Positions 25,191 through 37,774 of a DNA stretch of 64,000 bases are shown here, piece by piece. This DNA comes from Macrothele yani (Eukaryota > Arthropoda > Arachnida > Araneae > Macrothelidae), in the NCBI GenBank assembly GCA_039090855.1, contig CM077007.1, positions 18,277,515 through 18,341,514 on the forward strand. The letters are read 5' to 3'. The position numbers and the translations under genes are program-made. The notes beneath the pieces are model-generated. The model was given only the letters and a program-made list of their open reading frames with translations. It did no database searches and was not told where the DNA came from. The stretch's first letter is position 1, and every line of letters starts with the position of its first letter.

Positions 25191-27250
25191 TGGGTCATTC
25201 CATGTCAAATCAACCAATAAAAAATGCATTTTGGAACTCATGGATTTGGTTCATTTATGGTACATTTGTACCTTACCATGAGATGCTTAAAAATTATTTT
25301 TCGATTTTTTTTTGTCCATCCATTTTTGAGATATTGAATTTTTAAAATTACCTAAAATGCCAAAATGCACTAGTCACCATAACTGCAAATGCCATTTAAA
25401 GCTTATGAATAGGGCTTTCATTTGATATTTGATATACAACATGACACAATTGTAAATTTTCAAAAACATTTCAAAAATTCACACTTAAAGGAATATGTCT
25501 TGTAGCCCTTCAGTCCAGATTTCAAGGTGGTATCTCAATGGTATCATACAAAAATTAAATTTTCTTGTTGGCAGTGACAAAGAATTAAATTGACTTAGCC
25601 CCAAAAATAGACAAATTTTTTTATACCTAATGATAAATAACCATTTTTCTTGGCTAGCATGTTGTGCAGTTAGCTGGTATGTTCTCCCTGTAGCTATAAT
25701 TGGATCCAGTTTGCAAAGGATAAAGTTTTCTGGTACAGTGAGAACATCCGGTTTCCTAGGATAAGAGAATGATGTTGCCGGTCCAGCTGGATGTAAGAAT
25801 GATAGCTTGACTTCACGTTCTACCACATCCATTGAGAGAACACGTCCCATCCACCATGAGTTGTCATAAGCATATGCAACCATTCATACGCTCAAAATCT
25901 GCATCTTGAAGTGCGAGAGTGATTTTAATACAATGTGAAACAGTAGGAAATGCTTTGGTTTATAATTTTCCAGTTGATACTGGGTGGTAGGCATGAAACT
26001 TCTGAGTTCCTGTAACAGCAACTGCTTCATCAAATCGTACTTGTAAGTTTGGAAGCAATTCTGCTTTCAAAGCATTATGAAGTTTCGTTTGGAAAGCATG
26101 AACAAGAACTGTGTCATGTTTCAGACATTCCGAGATGAAAACAAAACTCTTATGTCTTAGTTTATAATTTCCCTTGTACACAACAAAGGGATGAACAGTT
26201 GCCATTGAGTTGTTCCAATGGAATGACTGGGCTTCATCTTGCAGAATGAATGAATAGTTCTCAGAAGAATTACATGTCACCACAGCAATTAGGGCAAAGT
26301 GCGATTTTGTTCTTTGCAAAAAAAGCAGATTACTGTTTCAAGATGATTAGCTGGGCTGAAAACTCCTCAACAAAATCCACTGTGGGTTTTGCAAATACAT
26401 AGTTTCAAATGAACAGCGGTCCACTAAAACCCACTGCTTTGTAGGTGATGTTATTAATCATTTCTTCTTTGACTTGTCAAATAAGGCTTCTTTGAATTCA
26501 TCAGTGCTAGGACATGAATCACAGTCGCCTAAATAACATTTCTGTGCTGGAAGATTACACATAATTCGTGATAAGCAATGTTATGATTTTAAAGGAGTAT
26601 TATGTCCTTGCAGGGTCGCTTTGTTTAAATTAATACCAGCAATTATGAGCTTTACATTTGGATGTGTTGTGCACACACACACACACACACAGTGTGAATC
26701 CCACTAGCTCCTTCTATAATGCAGTTCCTTGGACTCGAAAATTTGGTTAATTTCACTAAGATTGCCAGGTATCGGACGCTTTTGGACATAAGTTCGACAA
26801 CCATCTTTTTCTTAGAAATATAATCTTTAATGCCGGGCATTTGCCTGCTGACTTCTTCGTTGCAGTAAAATACCATTTCCAAATTGTTTACTGTGTCTTC
26901 AGGTCAAATTTTTCCAGGTTTGGGATTAGGTGAGGACAAAATTCCTTTTTCTTTCACAAGTGTTTTTTTTTTTTTTTTTTTTTTTTCCCTCTCCTTCCTT
27001 CTTTGCAATGTAGTTACTTACTCCAAATTCACTTTCTATTCTTTTACAGGACCAGTTTTTGGTTGAGCTTTTTACTTCTGTTCGTAGTTTTAAAATTTTC
27101 CTTTAGTTGCTGAATAATTTCTGAATCAGCACAGGGACGTTCTTCCTTATCTAAATCATCTTCAGAAGTAAAAACTAACTCTTTGCAGATCCTTTTAATT
27201 TTCCCCATCTTTTCTTTGCAATACTTCTTAGACCTAAATATACATAATAT
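25190..27250 (-). pseudogene. Unnamed multi-copy transposase-like gene, degraded
   Basis: On the minus strand several blocks appear in an order I know from a large family of unnamed, multi-copy animal proteins. The blocks are FYCNEEVSRQMPGIKDYIS (about 26860), IEGASGIHTVCVC (about 26700), CYLGDCDSCPS (about 26530), FHWNNSMATVHPFVVY then SECLKHDT (26220-26100, an RNase H/DDE-like stretch), and NSWWMGRVLSMDVVERE ending in GRTYQL (25860-25680). Frames are broken repeatedly, and VCVC coincides with an (AC)n expansion at 26672-26692. The end at 25190-25220 (TCATTCCATGTCAAATCAAC) resembles the terminus of the same repeat family. I cannot name the superfamily; its catalytic residues are not identifiable. 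Confidence 0.6.
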
Positions 27251-27479
27251 CTAAGGTATTATTTACCTGATATTGGCACAGTAGTTCACACGTTGTTGCT
27301 CTGTGACGCACGTGCTCCCAGCCCAAGAGAGGTCAATTTGTTAGTTTTTTTGGGGGGGGGTTAGTTAAAATTTTTCTAAATGAAACAGTTAGGTTATATT
27401 ATTATCAGTTCACATTCATTCATTCGCACAATCGAACGTTTTAAATTTACTAATAATTAAAAGATTGTATTAGAAAAAG

Positions 27480-28450
27480 TTATACTCATCAGATCGGGAG
27501 ACATCTCTGAAGAGGCTCTTCGTCATACTGTCATGGCGAGCGCTTTCGGCACATCCGGAGTGCCATCGTCGGGCCATCTACACCTACACGAGGGTTTTCT
27601 CGTGTGTGTTTGTAGCCGCTGGAGTTGCATGTCGGGAGACGAAGGGAAAGTTTTTCAGCCTGTGTTTGTGTTATGTGATTGTTTCTCATGTGTCTCCATC
27701 TATTGGATCTGTTGGTACGTATATCAGTCGTAAGTACAATTTTCCCCCTTTTTGTGTAGAAATTTTTGAGCTATTGTTATTTATTTGTAGAAACCAGTGT
27801 TATTTTTAGTCCTTTATTAAATGGTGCGACATTTTGGAATGTTCTTTTTTATGGATTTTTTTCGCGTTCTATAAGTGACTTTCAGGGTGGTAGGGTCTTG
27901 TAAGTTGCATATTTTATCTTTTCTTTGTTCAATTATAGCGCTTTCAGAAATCCTTAATTCTTTTTCGTTTGTGTGGGTGGTTAGTAATTTAATATTTTCA
28001 AAATCAGGATATTGTTTATGATTAATGCAGTGTTAATGCGTGCAGTTTTTTCTTCTTTTTTGTTCCAGTTTTTTATATGCTGGTGTAATATTTTTATTAA
28101 TCTATTTTTTGTGCTACCAATGTAAGAGATGTGGTCTCCTAAACTGTGAAGCAATAGGAATTTTATACACGCCTGCTGATTATTGTTATATTTTTTCTTT
28201 ATAACTAAGTCACCAATATTCTGAACAGAATGGCCAAAAATAATGTTTCTTCATTAATCTTAAAAATGTTCCACTTAGTCCTCTAATAAAAGGAAAAAAA
28301 CCTGAAATGTTGTATTTCTTTTTTGGAATGTTTTGACTAGACTCCTTGAAATTCTTTTTGTATTCAAAAATCAACCTTTTGACAGTTTTTGTGTCATACC
28401 CATATTGTTTGGTTGTGTTAATAATCCATTGGATTTCTTCTTTGTACTTT
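27480..28450 (-). pseudogene. Penelope-like relic with C-terminal GIY-YIG
   Basis: The minus strand reads from a PLE linker (KTVKRLIFEYKKN, about 28340) into a degenerate GIY-YIG endonuclease: GVYKIP near 28170, then YPDFENIKLL, and ELRISESAIIEQRKDKICNL at about 27950. This is the canonical order, endonuclease after RT; the RT itself is missing. Stops and the lost tyrosine motif show it is inactive. A hammerhead-like core follows in its 3' flank. Confidence 0.65.
27543..27572 (-). ncRNA. Hammerhead-like core in Penelope 3' region
   Basis: On the minus strand CCGACGA (CUGANGA with one change, U4 to C), one base, a 5 bp stem GGCAC...GTGCC, then GAAAG. The arrangement is that of the intronic core 12 kb upstream. 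The changed core base probably abolishes cleavage. Confidence 0.4.
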
Positions 28451-28920
28451 TTATTTGAAGAATGTGTGAAGCAGAGTTTAAGCTACGACCACTATTTTCA
28501 CAAAATGCGATTAATTAATCTAAAAAGTACGAGAAAATTAGCATCCCATTGCAAAATGGCGCCAAACATTTAAATATCACAGGGATGATTGTGTTTTAAA
28601 ATTTCCGAAAATCTGAACTCCCGTAGTCCAGAGGGAAAATAAAAATTACGCCGCTAATTCACGGGTAAAAGTATTCAGTCATCCATTGTTCGGTCTGACG
28701 GTGTCGCGCGTCAGTTCGTCGCCAAAAACGATTCGTGGCACACCGGTTCATCGACAAAAGAGGCTAAATTTCATTAGCATTTTGCTACAGCATTTTTTAA
28801 GCCAGCTTAAATTAAACTCTGGTGTGAAGGCTCGTTTTACCTAATTCTTAATACTCATATTGACTATGCCCTGTGCACAGGTAATCACACTAACATAAAT
28901 TGTAAAGAATATAATTTTTC
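28450..28920. other. No gene
   Basis: AT-rich spacer. The GC-richer patch at 28660-28760 (GTCGCCAAAAACGATTCG) resembles words in the 49.8-50.6 kb repeats, suggesting a shared old repeat. Confidence 0.35.
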
Positions 28921-29166
28921 AAGAAATAATGCACAACCTGATGACAATGCAGTTTTGTGTTGCTTTGTTGTAAACTTTGTGCAAAAGTGAAACCTGTGAT
29001 AACTACTAATTATGCATTCTTCTTGCTTTTTAGATTTAACACATGGTTACAAATGCAATAAGAAATACAGTCCATTACGACTAGTGTGGTGGTGTCTTTT
29101 ATCTTTAATTTCTTATACTTCTAAAAGACACATTATCACCGCCGATGACATGTAAAAACCAGCTGA

Positions 29167-29380
29167 GCCGCCCTGGTGTCGCAGTGGTCTAAGCGATGGC
29201 CTCTGATCATTCATCCGCAAGGGGTCCGGGTTCGAATCCCGGTGAGGCATGGATGTTGTTTGTCTTACGGCACTGGCTCTCTCCCTTCCCTGGAACCAGT
29301 GACCCTAAATTAGGGACGGGCGACTGCTTATAGCCCATTGAGTTGCTCACGGTGGTCGTTAAACCTCCAATCCCCAAAAT
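29167..29380 (+). mobile_element. SINE copy inside the tandem array
   Basis: Complete copy with target duplication AAAACCAGCTGA. It is absent from the neighbouring units, so it inserted after the array formed. The tail is CCCCAAAATCCC, not pure A. Confidence 0.9.
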
Positions 29381-29529
29381 CCCAAAACCAGCTGAATCTT
29401 TTTTATCGCAGTTTTATTGATTGTCACATCGTTGAACCGTGAACTTCATTTGGTCTGTAGGTAAAAAAGAGAATAGGAAAAAAATGTAATTTATGATCAG
29501 AATTAGTTTTCAACTGTATCGGAATTAAA

Positions 29530-29532
<3 letters not shown>

Positions 29533-29580
<48 letters not shown>
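29533..29580. repeat. (TA)n-(TG)n microsatellite
   Basis: About 18 TA units followed by (TG)7 within an array unit. Confidence 0.9.
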
Positions 29581-29581
<1 letters not shown>

Positions 29582-30676
29582 TACAAATCATTTTTCCAAA
29601 CTCGTGTGTTGTCAGTGTCCAAGTTTGTGAACAAAGTGCAATCATTTAAAGTTTTTCATGGTCAGATAAATCCAGTTATTACTGTCCTCAAGCACAGTCA
29701 CTACTTGCACAAGTAGTACACTAAGATAAATTGAAGAATGTGTTTCTTCAAGTAATAATGCACAACCTAATGACAATGCAGTTTTGTGCTGCTTTGTTGT
29801 AAACTTTGTGCAAAAGTAAAACCTGTGATAACTACTAATTATGCATCCTTCTGGCTTTTTAGATTTAACATATGGTTACAAAAGCAATAAGAAATACAGT
29901 CCATTACGACTAGTGTGGTGGTGTCTTAATTTTTTTTCACTTCTAAAAAACACATTATACAGCTGACATGTCAAAATAGCTGGGTTTTTTTGCCGCAGTT
30001 TTATTGATTGTGTCATATCATTGGACCATGAACTTCATTTGATTTGTAAGTAAAAAGGAGAATGTGAAAAAATGAGTTATGATCTGAATTAAGTTTTCAA
30101 CTGTATCAGAATTAAAATTTAAAAAGTAAGTTACAAATCATTTTTCCAAACTCGTGTGTTGTCAGAGTATCAAGTCTGTGAACAAAGTGCAAGCATTTAA
30201 AGTTTTTTTATGGAGTCTGATAAATCCAGTTATAATTGTCCTAAAGCAGTCACTTACACAAGTAGTAATACTAAGATAGATTGAAGATTTCTTCAAGTAA
30301 TAATGCACAACCTAATGACAGTGCAGTTTTGTGCTGCTTTGTTGTGAACTTTGTGCAAAAGTAAAACCTGTGATAACTACTAATTATGCATCCTTCTGGC
30401 TTTTTAGATTTAACATATGGTTACAAAAGCAATAAGAAATACAGTCCATTACGACTAGTGTGGTGGTGTCTTAAATTTTTTTTTCACTTCTAAAAAACAC
30501 ATTATACAGCTGACATGTCAAAATAGCTGGTTTTTTTGCCGCAGTTTTATTGATTGTGTCATATCATTGGACCATGAACTTCATTTGATTTGTAAGTAAA
30601 AAGGAGAATGTGGAAAAATGAGTTATAATCTGAATTAAGTTTTCAACTGTATCAGAATTAAAATTTAAAAAGTAAG

Positions 30677-33600
30677 CAGGGATCGCATTCCTCCTAAAAT
30701 TCCTAAAATTCCTAATATTTTGTGACCCTCCTTAAATTCCTAAAATTAGACCTAAAATTTGCTATTCATCCTAAAATTTTCGTAAGCTTATTTATTAAAA
30801 ACACAACCGTTATTAACGCCAATAAATTTACCATTACGCAGGGTGCGCACGCGTGCTTGAAAACCTGGAAAGTCCTGGAAAATCATGATTACGTTTTCAA
30901 GGCCTGGAATATCCTGGAAAAACGGTGTTTTTTTAATGCCGTCTTGAAAAGCCTTGAAATTTGAAATTAGTGCTTTTATGCCCTTTTAGGAAATCGTGTT
31001 ACTGTTACCCCTTCAGTTTTTAAAGTTCCTTTTCTCTGTTCTCAAAGAAACCACCGGCAGCGGTTTCCGATGTGCACCAAATCCTAATTTGGCTGGGGGA
31101 AAAAAAAGAAGAAAAAAAGCACTACTTCCAGTGCAATAAAATTGGATGATTACTAGTAGGTCGAAGGGGAGCTTGATGTCCGTCCGACAATTGAGAACAG
31201 AAGGGGAAAGAAGAGGCATTTAGCATTTGCAGGGGGTCGCGTATGTACCAAGTCAGCTGGCATCCACCAGTGAGGAGTATGCCTGAACAACACATTCATC
31301 ATCTTCTTGTTTATGTGCATGCCACCCTCCCTCCCCTCAAGAGACTTCCACTACTTATGATAAAAAATAAGAAAACTATCTTTGCGAATTTTTCACGAAA
31401 GTGGCTGAAATTTTTACATTCACTGTAATTGGATTACAGAAGCTCACTTCCAAAATTCCAGTTGAATCGGTTTAAAACTTTAAAAGTTAGCATTGGTAAT
31501 TTTTATTATGGACAAGTATGTGTGCCTCTTTGGACAGAGTGAGCCTCCAGCAGAAAGGGTGTTACCATAGCAACGGTTGATTGACAGCTGGGAGCGCTGA
31601 TCTGAAGCCCTTGGTTGGGAAGAAAGCAAACACCTGTTTATCACTTCCACAGCACTAAAGGACTAAGAGAATATTTTCAGAAATCCATTTTTCTGAATTT
31701 TGAAAATAACACAGTAAAATTTTTACAGTAGTTAAGATACATCACAATAAAGTTCTAGTGCAAATTTCGCCAAATTCCGTTAGGAACTTTAGCAGATGCA
31801 AAAAAAAAAAAAACGTTGCATAATCGGATTGAAAAAAAGAAACAGTAATTATAAATTACGGGAAAAGCAAGTGAATTATTTTTTTTAGATGCCATGGTTT
31901 ATTTAAACAGAGTGATCCTTAAATTTTTTTTTCTGTGATGATATGGACTCTATTTGAATTACAAACACGTTTTTATTCAGACGTCTGAGTTACTGTTTTA
32001 ATAAAAAAATCATCTATAATTAAAAAAGTTTTCAATGGATTTAAGCAATATTCAGCAGATAAACAAACGTATTTTAGTAAATTGCAACATCATGACGTAA
32101 ATTTGGTAATTTAATTTTGTCGAAAATTGGGGAGCATTTTTTTTTTTTACAGTTTCTATTATAGTTAAAGTGAAGGAGGAAGGATGCAACTTGACAGTTC
32201 AGTGAGCTGCAGGTGGTGATTTATGGCGATGTGCCAAATCAAAAGAAGCCATTCCATCAGGTAATTCCAAAGGTTGTGTTGTGTGGACGCGTCCTCCTGC
32301 TGCTTGATCTTAATTGGAATGTTTTTGTGCATGGGGGGGGGGGGTTCGAGAGAAATATCCGTTTCAGCTTTACAGCTTTCACGGCTCTTTTTTTTTTTTT
32401 CTTGGTAATAAATAAAAATCATAGTTGCTGCATTCACCATTGATCCATGTTTGCATTTCTTGAATATAAACAGCAGACAATCAGAAACATAGTGTTGGGC
32501 GGGTCTTGATGATCTTCATTTTGCATATGCTGAATTCAGTTCTGTGGGAATAAGGAATGACTTATACTGTGAATATATACAAAACTACATATTTTTGAGC
32601 TGAAAAAATAGGTCTACTTGTACACAGTAGCTAAAGTGTGAACTCAGATGAAGACAATCAGACATACGGACGTCTGATTCCATAAAAAAAAATCAAAGTT
32701 TTTTTATTTACACTACAGGTAAAAAGCAAAAACATGTTTTCAAACGTTATAAAGGAAAACGGATTTTTGAAACGCATGACTTGATGATCTTAATTTCTGA
32801 AAGTTTCTTTTTTCCACATCCTTTTTTTTTCAATTACAATACACTGTAATAGGATACTGTGTGTTATATCACTTAGAGATATGGCAGATTTTCGGTTGCT
32901 GATATCCGCGATCGTAAGCGGTAGTTGCATTGCGATTGTTGATGATGACAAGATAAATACTGGAGTGATGTAAAATGTTGCATAAACTAAAAAATAAAGC
33001 CCCCCCCCCCCCACCCCGAACTTTTATGCGGTCATCATAGCTGATCAACCATTTCATTCCATGAACATCAGCACATTTCAATCATTTGAACATTGGGGGT
33101 ATCTGAAGGAATTCAGCCGTGCTTAAGCGCCCTAGCGCAACGAAAACATGCTAATTTTGGATAGTTCTATTCCCTTCCCCTCTACCATCCCTAATAATTG
33201 AGAGTGCATACATTGAGAGTGTTTCAAATATTCTATTTATGAGCTAGTTTTCGCGCTGTTTGTTATGCTTTTATTTTCGAAGAAAGAGAGGGAAAATAAG
33301 GAAAAGCAGCTAGAGAAAAAAGAAAAGCTGAGTTTGATGACAAAATAAAAGAAAATGATGCAGAAATAAATAGGCTTAAAAAAGATAAAGAAGCCTCCCT
33401 AGCAGTAATTCAAGAGGGAACAGAAAGAATGAGAAAAGCTGTAGAAAAACAAAATACTGTTGAAATAGCAGTTGCCTCTAACTTGATCATACAAGTTTCA
33501 GCTGAAATAAAGAAAACTGAAAGTAAATTAGTTGTGGTGGAAGCAGAAAAAGATAGGCTTATCAGGAAAAGGTTAAAACAATAATATGAAAAAAGTAATT

Positions 33601-34578
33601 CAGTGAACAATTGTACATAGTTCTTGGTTTTCAATTACCTTTTTAGGATATTATAGTTTAATGTGAAACCTGAAAACTTTACTGTGAAAATTGTGAATTG
33701 CTTCTGGTTCAACAGCATATTAATGTTCAAAGTGAAACTTGAATGTGGTAAATATACTTGAATATGATAATAACACGTGAAAAGATAAGAACTGAACATT
33801 AGAAGTAAATCATACTTAAACTTTAGACATTAGACGTTATGCAAAAAATTTGGGTGTGAACTTTGACCATATATACTAATGGACTGCGCATTGGCAATAG
33901 CTGCATCAAAGCCGCCATGGCTCAAACATTGGGCACGTCATCATCAGACTCCAAATTTCGTGTACAAATGCTGTTATGATTACTAATTTACGCTGCAGAA
34001 CGTCAGTGTTTTCGGTGTATTATGTGAATGCACCTCATATATAATGAAAACTCTTCAGGTAAGTTTACTTATGAGCTATATACATGCATGATCGTGTTGT
34101 TTACATTTTGTGATTTATAATGTGATGAACATTTGCGAAGAATTTGGAACATGCATTCCATTTTTTTTTCTTAAGTTACTATATTTTTATATCAATAGCT
34201 GCAAGTTTCTGGTTAAGTAATTGAACTTTATTGACTTAGGTATTTAATTCGTTTCTTACCCATGAAAAATCATAGAACTTTCTTTACTATATCGGTCAGA
34301 GCAACCATAAGCACAGCAGGTGTAACCCATCTTTTTGACTGTTGTCATGTGATTTTATGTTGGAGCCAGAAATTTTGATGTCATGCGCAGTCTATCAGTA
34401 TATATGGTTGAAGGGTGTGAAGCAAACTCTTTACAATGCATACAAAGTTGTTTTACTAGATGTATACAAATATACATCTAGTTTTTATTGAAATACACTC
34501 CTAAAATTTTCCTAAAATTTTTCTAAAAATTCCTAAAATTCTTACCTAAAATTTTCCAGAAGTATGCTATGATCCCTG
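30677..34578 (+). mobile_element. hAT derivative with replaced interior
   Basis: It begins CAGGGATCGCATTCC and ends GATCCCTG, with AGTAAG on both sides (30671-30676, 34579-34584), and it splits an array unit cleanly. The left 160 bp match 51695-51846 and the right 1.2 kb (33282-34500) match 54690-55920, the flanks of the coding hAT element in this window. The transposase part is absent; instead 30837-33281 is unrelated sequence. Only six duplicated bases are visible where hAT usually gives eight. It encodes no transposase and would depend on the coding relative. Confidence 0.8.
30841..31010 (+). mobile_element. CCTGGAAA-rich element end (first copy)
   Basis: It starts CAGGGTGCGCACGCG and repeats CCTGGAAA words on both strands, ending near GAAATTAGTGCTTT. 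A diverged copy lies at 37092-37245. The repeated words and CAGGG start resemble subterminal regions of non-autonomous hAT elements. The rest of 31010-33281 shows no gene; it has poly-G/poly-C runs at 32333-32343 and 33001-33012. Confidence 0.5.
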
Positions 34579-35299
34579 AGTAAGTTACAAATCATTTTTC
34601 CAAACCCGTGTGTTGTCAGAGTATCAAGTCTGTGAACAAAGTGCAAGCATTTAAAGTTTTTTATGGAGTCAGATAAATCCAGTTATAATTGTCCTAAAGC
34701 AGTCACTTACACAAGTAGTAATACTAAGATAGATTGAAGATTTCTTCAAGTAATAATGCACAACCTAATGACAGTGCAGTTTTGTGCTGCTTTGTTGTGA
34801 ACTTTGTGCAAAAGTAAAATCTGTGATAACTACTAATTACGCATCCTTCTGGCTTTTTAGATTTAACACATGGTTACAGTGCTATAATGTCTAAAAAAAT
34901 GTATTATAATGGTCAGTGGTGTGACATCAGAACCAGTAGGTTTTTTATTTTAGCAATTTTTTTTTTTTTTTTTTTTTTCATTTTGGACGTGGGGCTAAAG
35001 TATTTGTCATAGATCTACATGATTAATGCTTATATCACATTTGGTGTTTAGTTAGAGGAGGGAAGATATAAAAATTAAATATGAGTTGAGCATAAAAGTA
35101 GTTTTAGCTAAGTTAGAATTAAAAATAAATATAAGCTCACAAAAATGACCATATACTCTTCCAAACTTCTGTATGGTTTGTCAGAGAAGTCAAAATCCAA
35201 GTTTAACAGAATAAAGCATGTAAAATTTTTCAGTCAGTCAAAGCAGTCCAGTGTCATTGTTAGCAGAAATGTTCTATATTTTCATTGTGCTCAGATTCC

Positions 35300-36200
35300 T
35301 AAGCTACATCAGCTTAGTCCTTGGGTTAGGGAGAATGCTGTATCACAAAAAGATCATGAAAGTATCAACATTTTAATTACAACAAAGTTCAGAATGATTA
35401 AAGCTGTAGTTTTCTCTGTAAATGTACAACTGTGTACTGGTGGCAGGAGAGGGGGGTAAGATAAGATGCCTTTAAATTGTTGTGAATCTGCTGGTGGTTG
35501 CTCAGAATGGCATGGACTGACTGCAAGAAGAATAAGTCAATCAGTACTAGATCAAAAGTGATAATTAAATAAAATTGCTGAGCTTGTTTTCAAGTTCTGT
35601 AATTCCTTTTTTCAAATTTTATGACCTATTCTGCAGATTACAAAATGACCTCAAATCTGGGTTTTTTCTGGGGGGGGGGGGGTTACAGTAACAAAAAAAT
35701 GAAAAGTGTTCACATGTGTTAAGCTTCTCAAAGGCATTCATGTTTTCAGTCCTGACACAGTGTGTTGTCTTTAATTATTGGTTGTTTCTCTTTCAAATCT
35801 TGGATAATCTTAGTTAATTTGCCTTTGCACCTTAGGAAACAATATAGGTGGATTGTAATTTGTGGCTATGCATTTTTAATGTGCCACTGCACCAAGTATT
35901 GAGATTCCCTGTGAGGACCAACAGTGAACACTCGTGCATCTTCCTGATTAGCATTTTTCCACAGTTTGACAGTCGTTCATGTGTTAGGTTTGCCATGGAA
36001 CAAAACTGACCTCCATGGGTTCCCGCTTCCAGTTAAATCAGGTTTTGCGCTGCTGTCAAGTCCTGAAGAGTTGGAAGGGACCACTCTCTCAGTATATGTG
36101 AGCTGTGTTTTACAGATTTCATGAAATGCTGTTCTTTAGCGCAAGTGATCTTCCAGCATTGTTACTTAGTCCATCTATATATAACACATGATTTGGTGTT
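35300..36200. other. No gene
   Basis: Non-coding sequence with a G12 run near 35670. No repeat or coding similarity recognised. Confidence 0.5.
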
Positions 36201-36201
36201 C

Positions 36202-36410
36202 GCCGCCCCGGTGGTGCAGTGGTCAAAGCAATGGCTTCTGGTCCCCTGTCCGAGATGGGTCCGGGTTCTAATCCCGGTGAGGCATGGATGTTGTGTTTGT
36301 ATTACGACACTGGCTCTCTCCCTTCCCTGGAGTCAGTTCTCCTAAATTAGAGACAGGTGACTGCTTACAGCCCATTAAGTTGCTTGCAATGATCGTTAAA
36401 CCCTCAATAT
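36202..36410 (+). mobile_element. SINE copy, moderately diverged
   Basis: Head GCCGCCCCGGTGGTGCAG, B box GGTTCTAATCC (one change), and body and GTTAAACC tail recognisable with scattered substitutions. Confidence 0.85.
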
Positions 36411-37507
36411 GAAAAAAGATTGTTCTCTGCCAAGCTGTGACAAGCAGTGGTGCCCATTCTACTGAAATCGTAGTGCACCTACTCATAGGTAACGCAGACA
36501 GCTCAACATCTTGTACCTTTATCTCTGTGTTCATCAAGTGCTGATAAGCTTCACATCATCAGCCTGTGTTGAGCTGCATATCTAATGCTGAAACACAGTG
36601 TGAAATTTCATTAAAAGTGTGTGGTGCATTGTTTTAAACCCCTCTACTATCGCCCTGATCACTACAAAACTTTCATTTCTGCACTAACTTGGGCAGACAT
36701 CCCGTTGAGTAACTGTGTTTGATGTTATTTATCCCCACTCCCAGTAATTTAAACAAAAGTGAAACATTAGCTCATCTGTCTTGTGTTCTGTAATTTAGTA
36801 TTATAGTACATGTTTTTGCTGTGTATAAATTATAGTCACATTGTTATGTCATGTAAAATTTATCTTTGGTGTTTCAATTTTATCATGTGCTTATTTAGCT
36901 CAATTTGTTTTAGAGGTGTTTCCTCTTTCTAGTAGTACTTGCGAGATTTAATTATTAGTCATAAAAGAAATTTGGCACTTCAGGAAAGGATTTTAGAAAA
37001 AAATTATGGTCCGATTTTCTAATCTCAGATTTTATTTAAATTTTAGAAAGTAATTTGTCAATTCATAAAGTAAAGCTGGCTGGTTATGAGCACAGGGTGC
37101 TTTAAAACCTGGAAAGTCTGTGAATCGTGATGATGTTTTCTAGGCTTGGAATATCCTGGAAAAATGTTATTATTTTTTTTTAAGCTGTCTTGAAAAGCAA
37201 TTTGAAATTAGTGCTTTAAAATATTTGAAATTCTTTCAGGAAATCAGTGTTACCAGTTTGTCCGTCTGTGAACAAAAACCATCTGCAACTATTGGTCTGA
37301 TTTGAAAAATTCTTTTTTACATTGAGGAGCTTGAAATGTGCGAATGATGATCCTTGCATTCCGGTTTTTGTTCTTTAATATAGTGCACAATATCGCCGCT
37401 AGAGGGCGTAAATGCAGAAGATATCGAATTCAAAGTATATTTTATTCCATATATTTGCTTCTACACATCCGAGTGAAAAAAATATTTTACCTTTTTTATT
37501 CCATTTA
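36411..37507. other. No gene; CCTGGAAA element fragment at 37092-37245
   Basis: Mostly featureless AT-rich DNA. 37092-37245 repeats the CAGGGTGC start, the CCTGGAAA words and the GAAATTAGTGCTTT block of the element at 30841. At 37395 is CGCCGCTAGAGGGCGTAAATG, a word shared with the 51 kb repeats. Confidence 0.5.
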
Positions 37508-37713
37508 TGTCTAAGACTAAATCCCTGAAATGGCAATGGGCTGGACATTGCCAGAAGGGACAGGAAACGTCCCAGAAGACGACCACATGGGAGATAAGTG
37601 GATGAAATTCGAAAGTTTGCGGGAGTAACATGAAAGAGACTGACACAAGACAGACTGTTGTGGAAGAAACTTGGAGACCTTTATCCAGCAGTGCATTGAT
37701 AATGGTTGATGAT
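37508..37713 (+). pseudogene. RTE LINE 3' end, old fragment
   Basis: It matches the last part of the RTE reading frame (AAATGGCAATGGGCTGGACA, then the CACATGGGAGAT region) with about 50 bp deleted internally, and ends at GGTTGATGATGAT followed by (AC)n. It is more diverged than the other copies. Confidence 0.8.
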
Positions 37714-37714
37714 G

Positions 37715-37772
<58 letters not shown>
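37713..37772. repeat. (AC)n microsatellite
   Basis: About 29 AC units between two RTE fragments. The second copy begins directly at its end, so the repeat probably served as the insertion point. Confidence 0.9.

Positions 37773-37774
<2 letters not shown>

Larger units (their letters stand above)
23470..35300 (+). repeat. Degenerate tandem array, about 550 bp unit, interrupted
   Basis: A unit marked by GCACAACCT, then TTTGTGCAAAAG, then CTTCTGGCTTTTTAGATT, CCATTACGACTAG and ATAAATCCAGTTAT recurs at least six times. Its GCATCCTTC landmark falls at about 23555, 23941, 29012, 29842, 30387 and 34840. Spacing is about 545-555 bp once inserted elements are removed. The central units (28925-30676 with 34579-34744) are very alike; the outer ones are diverged, as expected if edges escape homogenisation. 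Insertions within it are the 25.2-28.5 kb block, a SINE and a hAT derivative. No protein is encoded. Confidence 0.8.

Noticed and set aside
30837..33281. A captured host gene inside the hAT derivative
   Set aside because: No open frame there resembles a known protein and there are no paired splice sites around a coherent coding stretch.
37461..37772. Cys-Val repeat proteins
   Set aside because: Translations of the (AC)n microsatellite and of the antisense strand of an RTE fragment.
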